Positions 1 to 12,900 of a DNA stretch of 64,000 nt are shown here, one piece after another (within the stretch, counting starts at the first letter, position 1; each line of letters starts with the position of its first letter). The DNA is from Pipra filicauda. Its lineage: Eukaryota > Chordata > Aves > Passeriformes > Pipridae. A program made the position numbers and the translations under genes. The DNA lies in contig NW_024104362.1 of assembly GCF_003945595.2 (NCBI RefSeq), forward strand, positions 62,001 to 126,000, given 5' to 3'. The notes below the pieces were generated by a model, which had not been told where the DNA came from, ran no database searches, and was given only the letters and a program-made list of their open reading frames with translations.

Positions 1-2047
1 CACCAACAAAAGTGAGTAAAACTGGAGCAAAGAATTGACAAGGGTAGGGATGCATTACGATGAGTTTCTGTCTCTTCCTGCTTCAGTGGAGCTGGTGTCA
101 GATGATATTGGTTCCCTGCCACTCAGCCAGATGTAACTGCTGCCCATGGATGGGCACGAGGTAACTCATTGCAAAGAATGTCAAGGAAAACTACAGTATG
201 GTGAAGTCACTCACCTTATTTCTGTATTAACAATTTCACATCATTTAAAATACATGCTGTGGAGGTTTGAAACAGATTTTAAGTCTTGAATTTTGAACAT
301 GAACATCTACCTGAATTGGAAATATCAGTGTAAAGGGCTGCATTTTACTTTTGCTTGAAATAATGTTTTGTTGCTTTTCTAGCAATCATTTAGGATTTTT
401 TGAATGGTTTCTGGTGGGATTTTTGTTAAGTACACAGAATCGAATTTTTGCTATAGTTGCAGTTGAGGATGTATTCTCAACTGTTTGCTGACAGTAATTC
501 TGAACAACTGATTTCTACCATATACTATTTTTACCACCCAAGTGCAGACAATTTCAAATAACCTCAGAATAGCTTTGGACCTGTTTCCACTTGCAGGACT
601 GTTAAGTGTCCTCAAAATAGAATCAAATGCTCCTTCCTTGAAAGCTTTCATGTGATGATGGTGAAACACATTCTCAGAAGGTCAATCTGATCCTAATATT
701 TTCTCAAAAAAAAAAAAAAAGTCATATGGAAGAGAGCATTAGCACAAGGAGGTCTCAAGGAGAACAAAATACTTATGGAGGAGTGGAGGAGAGTCCCACC
801 AACATGCTTCCCAACATCCTCAGTTCATCGTCAGACCTCATTTGCTGAAGGGATTCTTTGGGGAAAAATAAGGGAAACTTCTCTGGAGTTCCCTAGACCT
901 CATCTTAATGTTCCATCTCAATGCTAAGTGATGAGGCTGTCTTTGTTGTATGTTCAACAGGCAGATTTCAGAGGGAGAGTGAACATTCTTTGAGGTAATG
1001 AAATGTATCTTTGAGGTAGCTAAACTGAAATTCTATTTTCCCATTGAGCAGTACTTAAAGAAGATGTCCTGCAGCAAGCATCATCAAACTAATGCACTGA
1101 GTTGCTGTGGTTCCTTTGCCTCAATCCTAACATTCCAAGTACAGGGCCCTGAGTGCACACTCATCAATTATCGAATAGTTCTGAATCACTAGAATGTGTT
1201 CTGTTGGCTTTCTTTCCCAAGACCTATATCCATGCAAAACTTGCTGCTTTTCCACTGCTTAATCACTTCTTAACATGTTGAAAATTCATGTATGTATTTG
1301 CAACATTTTAGCAGTTTTTGCAGATTGACAGTCTTTTTATTTTTACTGGTTCAGCATACAGCTGCATGATACACTGAAGCTAAGAAAAACTGGGGAGGAT
1401 GATTCAAAGTAAAATTTTTGAGAAGTCCATTTCTTCTAAATCAATGCAGAAACAATTCACATACAGTTCATGATCAGGGACTAAATTCTACATTTTTTTA
1501 AATTTACTTAGCGCTAAAAGTAATCATTAGTGACAACACCACTATAACCTGGAAATAAGGCAGGGGCAAGATCTGATCTACATCTGCTTTATATTTATAG
1601 TGTTCATTCTTGAATATTGTTTTTTATGCACACACTTGCATAAAACAGCAAAATTGTTGTCCCCACAACAATGAACAGGGTATATTGTACAGCTTATAAG
1701 TTATGGTATACAGTAAAATTGATATCACATCCTACAGGTTATGGGATACATTAATAAATACACAATAATAAATTAATTTTCAAATTTAACAAAGACTTTA
1801 AAAAAGGAAGTAAGATATTACATACAATGGGGCTGATTCATCATTACAGCTTTTACTCCAGTTTCAAATTATGGCCCTTCCATGCCACAGAAAACTAGGA
1901 AGTAAGGTAATGAATCACAGTCAGTACACACAATTTAGCAGAGCTACAACATTTTAAGAGCAATCTGAATTTCTTGGAATTTGAGTGCTTGATTTTGCAA
2001 CCCTGAAGTTGAATTATCCACATTTAGTTTCTCTGCCTGCCTCTGTA

Positions 2048-2100
2048 ATATATATATACATACACACACACATATATATATGTATATATACACATACATA
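2048..2100. repeat. TA/CA microsatellite
   Basis: Alternating TA, TACA and CA dinucleotides make a compound purine-pyrimidine repeat about 50 bp long, probably polymorphic in length. Confidence 0.85.
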
Positions 2101-2958
2101 GTACTTGTCCTATGATATTCACCAGCTTTGCACTTTTTAATTTGGAAGTAAACATTCAGTTTATCACTTTGCCATTTCTCTTTCACACCAAAAAGGAACC
2201 AAGCCATGGAAGCCCGTGGGTCCATCCCATTAACATACTGGCTGATGTGTTGGCTTCTAATGGGAAGCGGCACTCTAAGTATCTAATCACTCTATTTAAA
2301 GAATTTAAAACCCTAAACTACTTTGGAACATTCATATATTTTACCTACTGGTAAGCTGGCAATTATTATTTAACTACAAATCTAATCTAGATAATAGCTT
2401 TTAAATCCATTGAAGCCAAGATGTGCCATAATAATAATCATACAACTACACATATAGTTGTACCTAATTCCTAATTTTACAGTGCTGCAACTCACCAGCA
2501 GTAAGTAACAGAAATGTATGTATGTACACATGTAACAGAAAAGGAGCAAATCAGTGTTGCGGATGGACTTATGTCTGCTATTCTCATGCTCACTGACTAC
2601 ATTTATATTAAAAACAGTATCAGCAGAGAATTGCTGTGGGAAGAGAAGCACAAAATGCTGCTTAAAGAACATCTGAAGCCAGATGTCATGAAGTGATACT
2701 TTTGATTGCTAGGACTGCTTGTGCTTCTGTTAAGTCATGGCTTCTTTGGCTCTCATGGAGCATGAGGATGAGGTCTAATGGGAAAGCTGCGTAACAGTCA
2801 GGAAAACTGTTATACCCGTCTGCTGCACTGGACAATTTGTCCTTCGAGCTCAGAAAGACAGGAGGCAGCCATGGGGGGCTGAAGGGCTAAAGGCAGCTGG
2901 TGATTTAATATCTGAGTTAGATTTAAAGAAACGGCATGCTTTGCACTGCAAATTAATG

Positions 2959-2964
2959 TTTATT
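2959..2964 (-). terminator. Candidate poly(A) signal AATAAA for TBC1D30
   Basis: The minus strand reads AATAAA about 220 nt downstream of the TGA. It would give a short 3' UTR. A second AATAAA at 1336-1341 would give a UTR near 1.8 kb. The sequence alone does not decide between them. Confidence 0.35.
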
Positions 2965-3181
2965 TTACACAGGACCATCAGAATTGACAATAGGGTGCCA
3001 GAGCACATTTTCACTAATCCATCCCAAAACAACACAGGAACACAATTTTCAAAGACACCTATTTATGCATCTGGTAACCACTTTTGTCTCCGTTACTTAA
3101 AGATTAGAAACACTCTGGGATACACAACACATGCATACGTTAAAAAAAAAAGGTAATACAATTTTTTTGTAGTTTTTGTAT

Positions 3182-3963
3182 TCATCGTTTCCTGGTCCCA
3201 CTGTTGCCACTGGCAGACTTATTGAAACTTCTGCTCATTTGTGGGAAGTGTACAGTTGGTGTTCTTTCAGTGGGGCCATACAGCCCTAAATTCCTGGCTG
3301 TAGCTGACTTTCGAAGAGGCTTGACACTGGGAAAAGGATTGAAGACTTGTGGCTTTGGGTTCCCAGGTTGGGGCAATTTAGCCAGGTTTCCACTGTCTCT
3401 GGATGAAGTGGAGGACTCTGATAAACGTGGCTGGCTGGACTGACAGGGTGTTGACTCAGCATCGGTTTTGCTATCTGAGGTGAGTTCAAGTGCTTCCAGT
3501 TTTAGCTGAATCACTGCCATGTTTGTGCTGCTGTCCACAGAGAGCTGCTCAGACAACTGCTGATCAGCTTTCTGAGTAGTCCTGTTATCCAAACCACTTC
3601 CTTCTCTTTCTCCAAAGTCAGAATGTTCGGAAGTCTCCTCCTTTGCACCAGGACTATTTGTTTTACAGCTCTCACTCTGCTCATCTATCAGTCCTACAGT
3701 ATCCCCATAGCCCAGCTGGCCTTTGGCCCTAGCAATATTCTTCCGATGAACTCTTATGTGAGTGCGCCATGGAGAGTTCAGTTTTGTTTTAAGATCTTCT
3801 TGGGGAATGGGAGACATCTTCCCTGTAGCATGACTTGGGATGTGAATAACAGCATTTTTGAGAGACCTGTTATTTAATTTCATCTTCTTTCCTAAAAGGA
3901 GGTGGTTTATCACCGGGGAATGGTTTACCTGAGAAGGGAGGAGGCTGGTAACTGGCCCCTTGT
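3182..3963 (-). CDS. TBC1D30: TBC1D30 terminal coding exon 13
   Basis: The last exon carries 782 coding nt (acceptor ctttcag) and ends at TGA on 3182-3184. It begins with D-KGPVTSLLPSQVNHSPVINH and encodes about 259 residues, mostly low-complexity Ser/Pro-rich sequence. Conserved blocks are LNSPWRTHIRVHRKN, CGDTVGLIDEQ-like sequence, and the C-terminus PLRKSATARNLGLYGPTERT followed by PTVHFPQMSRSF. The middle of the tail is more variable in the family. A 3' UTR follows towards lower coordinates. Confidence 0.95.
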
Positions 3964-6900
3964 CTGAAAGAAAGCATTTAAAAGAAGCACAGTATTGTTA
4001 AAGAACAAAACAAATTAGTGTTCTAAGGATTAAGCACGAAATTGTAAGCCTTTCTTGAGATATAGCAAAGGTTTGTAGGACTAAGTGCTTACTTAAAAAA
4101 AACAAACCCAAACTTAAGAATCATCACTGAATTTCACTAATGTCTTGGAGTTGAACACAAAGCTGTACCTTCTATGATAAAGATTTTCTGTTCTCCCTCC
4201 CTGCTTTGCACCTATGGGTAAGTCCTGAGCCAGAAAGACCATAAAAATAAATCATAAAAAAATTAGCTTCTTGATTTTTGGAATTGCACTTCTTCCAACT
4301 TTAAGAGGCAATTCAGTCTCCATACAAGGTCAATAAAATAAGCCTCTCCATGAGGCTTGTGTGACTAGAGAATGAATCAAAGTACTTTTAATGGATAAAC
4401 CATATCTTATTAAACCAGAGGAGTAGACTCAGAATTAGAAATTAGATGAAAGTTTGATTAAAGTAGAAGCCCAGCCCTGTATCATGATTAGTAAGATTAG
4501 AAAGGTTTGTATTTGGAAGGTAAGGGTTGGCAATCCTTGGGAATCAACATTTTACTGTTTGCACTGTTTCTGTTGGATATAGCCTTTGTTCAAAGCAAAT
4601 ACTTCATTAATATTTTTTAAAAATTCCTTACAAATTATGTTAATGAAAAATTGTAGCTCCATGTATTGCAACGTTTCTGCTAGCACAGGTTTAGACAATC
4701 TAGAATAGAAATTAAAGTTCTCCACAGTGACCTATTTGCATGGTTGAATCCTGACTTAGAAAGATGACACCCAAGCGGGGTAGAATGAGTGGAGTGGGCT
4801 GTGTTCAGCTTGCAGGCCCACTAAAACCATCAGCTGTGCTGTTCATGCCAACCTCTGCACTGTTGAGTCTACCAATAAGGGAAATAGACTCTGCAACCTG
4901 GATTGCTAAGTCCAGGTTGACATCCAGCTCAGCCCTCAGAACAGTATCATTATAGCTAGGTAAACTGCCACAACGGAACACCTAAGCCTGTTCCTTGAGC
5001 TGCATAATTTGCCAGGCCCAGATAAATTCAGAGTTCAGATAATACAGACCACATGGTCTGAAGCATCCTCATCTCTCCATTTACTTTTTTTCAGTGCTTC
5101 AGTATGTCAATTCCAAGAGTGCCCAAGATTTAAAGTTTTTGATCAGAGAGATCAACACAGTGCACCCACATAGTAAAGACACTTTTAAATACCATTGTTC
5201 AGTTGGTCCCTGGGACCTAAAAAAATCCCAGGGTCATCATCTTCAGATCCTGACAAAAGAAGAAAAAACATCACCTTCTCATTTTCTGTCTGTATGAAGT
5301 CATACCCACTTTACTACTAATGTGCTAGATATTCCATCAGTCTTTCTTGTTTTGTCTATTTGGTTAAATGTAAAAAACTATCATTTGCCTTGTCTCCACT
5401 GATGAAGCTAGCCTGCAATAAATCAGTAAATGACGCATATTTTGATTATGTTACCTGCTCTGATATATACATGGTGAACCTGCTGTTGCTGCTTCTTCTT
5501 TATCCTGGAATATTGCTTTTTCAGTGCATTAATATCAGTGGTCATACGCTCCATCATCATGCTGTTAAAAGCAGCATGATAGTCGCTTCGGCAAGAGTCT
5601 ATTGCTCCTGGACTTAACTCTGCAATGTTACTGGAACCGAGACTTTGTTCTTCATTCTGATCTGCACAAGGTGGGAATAAAGGGGAGGAGTAAATTGGCC
5701 TACTCGAGAGTTCCACAGATTATTTACAGGGGAATTCTGTATCTGATTCCTATCATCTTATTTACTGTATTCTTAAATTAAAAAGTTATTATAATACGTA
5801 CATTTAACTAAGCTGTGCTATTTACAATAAGTAGTATTACTACTGGTTAAGAATAGCAAGGGTTTGAGGGGAGGTTAAAGAGTACAAAAGTTGATTAACA
5901 TGGCAATGCCAAGTTATAAGCACAGTTCTTCAAATATCCAAAAGTATATCAAACCATCACTGAAGTAATTCAGTAACTGATTATTAAAGACACTCCACTG
6001 GTCAAAGAAGAGGCCAACAATGCAAGTTATAAAATACCTTACAGTCAAGCAGGCATGAGCTTAAACAACTGACCTAGTGATACCATCAAGAAGGATCAAG
6101 AAACAGTTACACCACCACAGGGTGAAAGCTGCTAGTGGCAACAAAAGGGATAGGGGCAGAGCAGCTGAGGGTCAGACAACTTCAGAGCGTCTCTAATCAA
6201 CAGCTGCAGAGCAGCAGCAGCAGGGCAATTTATTTTCGCAGCTGTTTCTGATGCATCACCAACCTGGCGCTCCAGGGTCAGGGGGATAATTCTTTTCAAG
6301 GGATGTTTATTTGTCTTTGGCTTAGTTTGCAACAGCAGTTTGATGTTCTGACTAAATGCTAGCTTGAAACAGCAGGTAGAGTCTTACAGTCCCTCCGGAA
6401 GGGAAAAACAAAACACCACAGCAATCAAGAGGAAAATTGCAGCTCACAGGTCTCAGCAAAACGAAGACACAGGAACAACGAAGTGTAATCAGAAAACAGC
6501 AACTGCTACATCAGTCTGGGCTTTTTTTGGTGGTAAGGTGGAGGTGAGTTGAGGATAAGTAACAATGGCCTCCCCCAGGATATTGGGAAATCACTGTTAA
6601 TCCAGTACCATTTCAGAAAGGTTGCTACAAGTTAACAAATCATCTTTGCTTTTCTTGTATGGATCAGAACTTTGTTCTCCTTGTAGAGGAGGTATGCACA
6701 GGTATACATACAATTCCGTCAAGAAACTTTATTTCAATGTGGAGGGATTGGAAAAGTAGTGGCATTTTGTCAGAACATCCTAAATCATACCAATTCTTTT
6801 TAAAAAATGTGAATATATCAAAAAACCAAAACAATCTGAAGGTTGGACAAAAGGGCAGTGAAATGACCTGCAGAATTCACTCACTGTGAATACTAATACT

Positions 6901-9900
6901 AATACTGAGGTTCCAGTATTAGCCATGCATATATGAAAAAAGGTCAAGATCATTTATTATATGTACACTCTTCAGAAAATGCTGACTACTTGACTGCTGT
7001 CTTGGAAATATGCATGGATTTAGGGTGGACTGTTTTCCATGCTTTGGTTTTCTGTCGGTGGGCAACATAATGAGGTTGTTTTGTTAACCATTACTGTAGC
7101 CAAGTCCTTAATTCACACTGTCATTTACTGTATACCTACAGCCTTCCAACTCGACTTTGAGGACATCTTCAATGACTGCAGAGCATGTCATTTGGTACCT
7201 GCTGTAACCTCTATGTGCATATAAAACACATTTTCCATAGCAGCTTTCACAGAAGAAGGTACAGACAATTTCTGCAAGGCCATGCAGATTTAACCACATT
7301 TTCCAAAATTAACAAAATCACTTTTACCTTTCATCTGTTTTTGGTATTTTTGCAGCTCTGGTGCCAAAAACCCACTTAATGGTCCAAGACAGCCAATTGC
7401 ATTTGCAATTGAGTCTTCATCATCTAAGTCATTCTCTTCATCACTGTCTCTGGTTCTGCCTAACCTTCTGTCAAATGAGAACATAAGAGAAGTTAAGAAA
7501 GAGACATTCTTAAATATGAACATTGCCAAACATCTTTATCTTCTTTAAGAGCATACAAGGGAGGGTGCCACCTGCCTTTTCAATTCTACATAAACAATAA
7601 CCCTATATGACATAAGCAGTACATTTCAAACTTACCCTGAAAATGAAGTTGATTTTACTGCTGCAGGAAAAGGAGTAATGTTGTATGTGTATTTCTCCCT
7701 TAATTCTGCCAGTTGTGGGAAGGGAAACTGAGCCATGGTATAAACAGTCTGGGGGGGGGAAAAAGCAGCTTTTAAAATGGTTGATTTAACAAACAGTCCC
7801 ACAAAAGATTTCTCCATGAAAAGACTTTCAGAGTCTTGCAGGATTAAAGGATGCACATTCTTGCACATTCACGTGCTTAAGAAAACGGTCAGGTTTTATG
7901 ATTCAGTCAGTACTTCCTGCAAGACTCACTCACTAGAAAAAACCCAGAGCATGAACTGAAGTTTTGCCACTCCATTAAACTACAGTGCTACTGTGAAAGA
8001 AAAATATTCTCTAGGGCCTGAACAGTGATAGCCTGCCAGTCTAACAGACAAAGGCATTTTATGATCCAGAGAAAGACCTACCTCTGGCCCAACACTTCTG
8101 CCTGTTCGTTTGATCTCCACCATACTTTCCTGTTTGTTTGTTTTTTCCATAAGTCTCAACTCTCTCCCTTCATAGAGAAGGAAGTTTGTCTGGAATTTAT
8201 TTCTACTCTTTAGGCCTTTTCAGGTAACCTTTTCAGAGGATAGTTACCCTCTAAGTGAAACCATTGACTCCAAGTCTTCCACTTACTCCTTGTACCTACT
8301 GTTTTAGATTATGTTTTAGCTTTTGCTTGTCTCCACTCAGTGTATCTTCTAGATCCTCTACAACTTTTTTCATTTAGCATACACATTTTTAGCTTAATTA
8401 TTTGTTATCAGATTATAACTGTAGGCCTTGCTTGCCACCTGACTAAGAGATCCACAAAACAAATTTTATGCTGATGCAAGTTCCACTGGAAATTAAAAAA
8501 TTATTGTCAATCAACACCTGTGATATCCTCCCAGCAACATTTCAGTGTCAAAGTATTCTGTTTCTAGTTTGTACACAGCCTTGGAAGCCACTTGGTTAAT
8601 TCTGGTGAAAACTGCGTCAGAGGGAATTGGCCTATATACACAAAGCATGACGCAGCCAAGCTTAGTATCTTATTTATGGTGATAGGGGACAGATTCTGGG
8701 AATAAGAAAAGAGACAAGGAAAAAAACCTCTATTTTCACCTTAAATCATTTTACAATTCTCTGCCTTACTCTAAAAATTCAAAGGCATCTGCACCCTCAG
8801 CAGCACACCATACAGTAGGCTGCAGCTTCCAAAAGAGAGTAAGCTGTTTTGCAGACAGCTCAAACACACTCATCTCAAGAGCATTTTAGACTATCTCCCT
8901 AGACAGTTACCCTGATTTGATGGTATTCACTGTTAACTTCCTACTTGAAAAGCACTTTTTGTGTTATCTTTTGGGCTTATTTTTGCATTTGCTTTTTGTT
9001 TTGTACAAACTGAGTTAGTTTAGCTGCTTATAAAAATGCCTGCTTTCTGAGAAGGCATGGAAGCATGGATTCAGTCTAGTGCAGGCTGTTTAGAATATCT
9101 GCAGACACCTGGTGTACAGCCTTCTGTCTCCCTTATAAACAGGCCAATAAAATTACATTACTGAATACTGTATTTAACTCCTACTCTTGAATAAATACTC
9201 TGTCTAGAATCTGATGTATAGCACTCACCTTTTACTTACCCAAACTGTTCAATCTGAAAAAAGAAGAAGCTGTAGGCTTGCCTCCTCCTCCAATCCCTCC
9301 ACACTCCACTCAGTAAAACATTTTAATAACCCTTGCAACACAACGGCCAAATCTACAAAAGCTTTAAGCCCTCAATCCAAGGTACATGTACTGCTTGCAT
9401 AGGAGGGATAAACTTACAGCAACTATATATGCTGGTGGAGAGAATGAGGACAAGAGTCCTCTGACCTGCTTTAGACATCTGCTCTGTCAACACTTCCCTT
9501 GAAGGATCAGTTATCTCTCCCTCCTCTAACTCCCAAAGGAAACAAGCCTTTTAAAGCACAATTTGTTTCCCAGTGGTTGAGAAGTGCCTGTTAGTCTTCA
9601 CTGGCTTAAGTGAGCCTGGACAAGTAGTTCAGATGCAAATGTAAGTATGCAAGTCTAAAGAAAAGCGAGATGATTGCCACTAGCAAGCTTTCCTGAAACA
9701 CACAGTGAAGGCAGAGTGGGATATTAGTCCTTTCCTGCAGTAGGCTACTAATCCTTGAGCCACCTTGTAAAAAGTATTAGATGTAAATTCATAATTCTGA
9801 TTTTTATTAGGGGAAAAGAAAAAAAATTGAAAATAAAGCAGTCCAAACATTCGTCTCTGTCTGATTCCACTGAAAAAATTTAAAGAAATTTAAAAAGCAG

Positions 9901-12900
9901 TGTGTTCAAGCAGCCTAGGTCTTTTCATTAATGCAGTGATTCATATTTCTTAATTTTCTTCTCTAACCAGACAAATATAGCATTCATAAATAGAATTCAT
10001 CTACCCTGATGGTAAACTCTTGTAGTACCTATTTCTCTCCACTTATGGTAAAGAGGGCCTAGAGTGAAGACCTCAGAGATGGCTACACTGCCAGTGTCTG
10101 CCTTTGACTTGAAGAATGTTATCAAACTATATTGTGGTCTCCTCAACTAAGAGGACACACATAAACCAAACACATTTCTTCTCTATGGACAAAACTTCAA
10201 CCTGCCACACCCTCCATATCAATGGCAATGCCTTCCTACCTTAGCATTCCTGTCAGCGTCACAAAATACACACATATGCTATGAATACACACGTACTTTG
10301 CACCAAGTACTCATTTTTTTGCTGAAGCACAAAAAGACTGCTAATTTAGTGTACCTGTAATTGCAACAGTTAAAAAACAAAAATGATCCTTCCATCCCGA
10401 CAACTAATAAGTTCACTATGCCCTATTTTCTATTACACACAACTGCAAAGAAAGAAATCCACACTGAGCCATTGAAGTCCACTTTTCCCAAAAATATTCT
10501 CTGTCACAAATATCACATCTTGATTTTGTACCACACTGGAGACCAGGAACTGAAACACAATGAATATGAGAAGGCTTCAGCTTGTACTGCTCTCCTCACA
10601 GATCCTCAGTATCTGAACCGTCTTGAGAGGAACCTGAACACTCCTTTTAAAAAGCATGTGAGTAGCTCTGACCAGCTGCATTTCCATTTTTGAAGCAAAA
10701 CAAAGCCACAGCGCTCACCTCTCCCATTCCTAGAGCTTTCTCATTAGACAAAAGAACAATAACCAAAATAATAAATCTGAAAATAATCCTTTACACTTCG
10801 GGGCAGTACTTTACCAGACTAGGGAAGTGTATTATCCCAGACAGTAAGTTTTGCTTCCAATAACAGGTAACAGAAGTCACCTGCTAACTACTGTTATTAA
10901 ACTCATGCAACTTCATAGGCCAACTTTTTTCCTTCCTCAAGGTAGGTACAAAATTTCAGGTTTATTATTTGCTCTGTACTTGCACCCATTAAATCACAAT
11001 GCTCTAACTCATCAAAAGGAAAGTTCTAAGAGTGTAGCATGAAATCTTCATAAAACATCTAAGTAAACAACACCTTAAAGATATCACAAGAATAAGTGTA
11101 ACCATGAATAAATAAATTTTATCTGCGATATTAAAGGCTCTTTATTTTTCCAGAACAATGTGGATCTTCATTCTCATACAATGATGTATGCTATGAAAAC
11201 TCAGGGACTGCAATTATCTACAAATGTCTTTGTTTATAGTTCACTAATGTAACTGTTCATGGCCTTTCGCTTTTTTTTAAATCATGAAGGATTTTTTATT
11301 CCCTTTTCACTGCATAAACTCTTGCTTCCCACAGTGTCTGCAGAATGAAAAGCACACAGTGTAATAAACAACTGACCAAAACATCAAAATAAGACAAAAG
11401 AACACCCTAAAAATGATGACTACTAAAAGATTCTATATCTCACTTTTGTAAATCAAATTTTATTGTACTTTATTGGATTTTTATAATTGGGCATTATAGC
11501 ACAACAAACTTTCAGATGTCAACATAGAACCAATTTTTATCAAATGAAGTCTAGTGGTTCTCTATATTTAATGCATAAAATAAGAGCTTTAACTGCAGGT
11601 CATCTATTTGTTTCATTAATGTGCCAGCTCAACCCAGTTATCTGAAACTTTTATTCTCGGGAGAGTTTAGGTTTCTGCAGTATCTGAACAAAAATGGAAT
11701 TTGTTGGGAGTCAACATCTGAAGGATGACACAAAACCCACAAACTATAATTATATCACAATTACTCACCTGCATAAGTTCATTGCTGTCAATCAGACTGT
11801 CTTCAAGCATCTCCTGGGTCAGCTTGCCCATGGTACTGTAAAACTCATCTGCAGTTTCACAACACTCTATTTGCCTACATCAGAATACATGTTGGTTTTT
11901 ATTTTACTTTTACATATGATTATATGTAAACCAAACCTGCCTTTTTATCATTATAAAATACACGTTTCCATTAGTCAGCTTAACTTTTAAGTTTATTTGC
12001 AATCCTGCTTAGACTTCCAAATAATAAAATTGCACACATGATGTTGGAAAAGCTGGTGCAGTAAAAAAAAAGGACGTACTGAGTACAGCTTACTGTCCTG
12101 ATTGCTCATGATAAGGTATTTATGTATGTCCAGACAGGCTATTCTTCCGTCCCTTTCACTTCTACAATACAAGAATCAGTAAATCCTGCCTCCTATTAGC
12201 ACAAGGGCATCCTCTCATCAGCTCAAAAAGGGAGCATAAGGATTTCTTGACTGCCTCATCACCCATTCTTCACCATGCACCAGATGGCGAATTCACTGGT
12301 TGAACTGTCTTTTTGTCAGACAGGAACATATTCTCTGACCAGAAACCATTCCTGTGGAATAAATTAAGTATAGGTGTATATATACATGTCATTGTGTTCA
12401 AAAAGAACTAAGCTAGCATAATGCAGAATAAAAGAAAATTCCCTCATCATATTTGCAAATCCTATTTCTAAATTAAAGATGCCGAGTTTTTTGTTTTGCC
12501 TTTTTGTTTGTCTGCTTTCTAGTGTGTTTTTATTCGTCTTGGGGGTTTTTCTTGACAGGGAGAGGAGTCAATTGGTTGAGGTTTTTCCCCCAAAGTCTTC
12601 TTTAAATCTCTAAAAACACAGAATCACCCACAGTGTCTACTAGAGGAAGAGAAATATGAGTAATATGCTTTCATGAGTTGGTGTTCTACATGTTAAGGGT
12701 CAGCTGCTAAAAATCTCTCCTGTCAAGCGAAAAATTTGTTTTTCTTCTATCCCAAAGAACTGCATTGATGGCTACATACCGTAGCCGCTCCTCTAAAATA
12801 CAGCTACTTGAATGATGACAAAAATACAGTGCCATTTTTCTTGAGCTTTAGAAGAGGACGCTTCCTTGATCCTCAGCCTCTGTACAGAACAACCATTGAA

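Larger units (their letters stand above)
1..3181 (-). other. TBC1D30 3' UTR and downstream flank
   Basis: No coding exon is supported here. The part next to the stop codon must be TBC1D30 3' UTR, but its end cannot be set. Candidate minus-strand AATAAA signals lie at 2959-2964 (about 220 nt after the stop) and at 1336-1341. A TA/CA microsatellite sits near 2048-2100 and an A15-type run near 706-720. The rest is AT-rich unique-looking sequence. Confidence 0.55.

Noticed and set aside
10361..10693. A 110-codon open frame in TBC1D30 intron 9
   Set aside because: No similarity that I recognise; a chance open frame in intron sequence.
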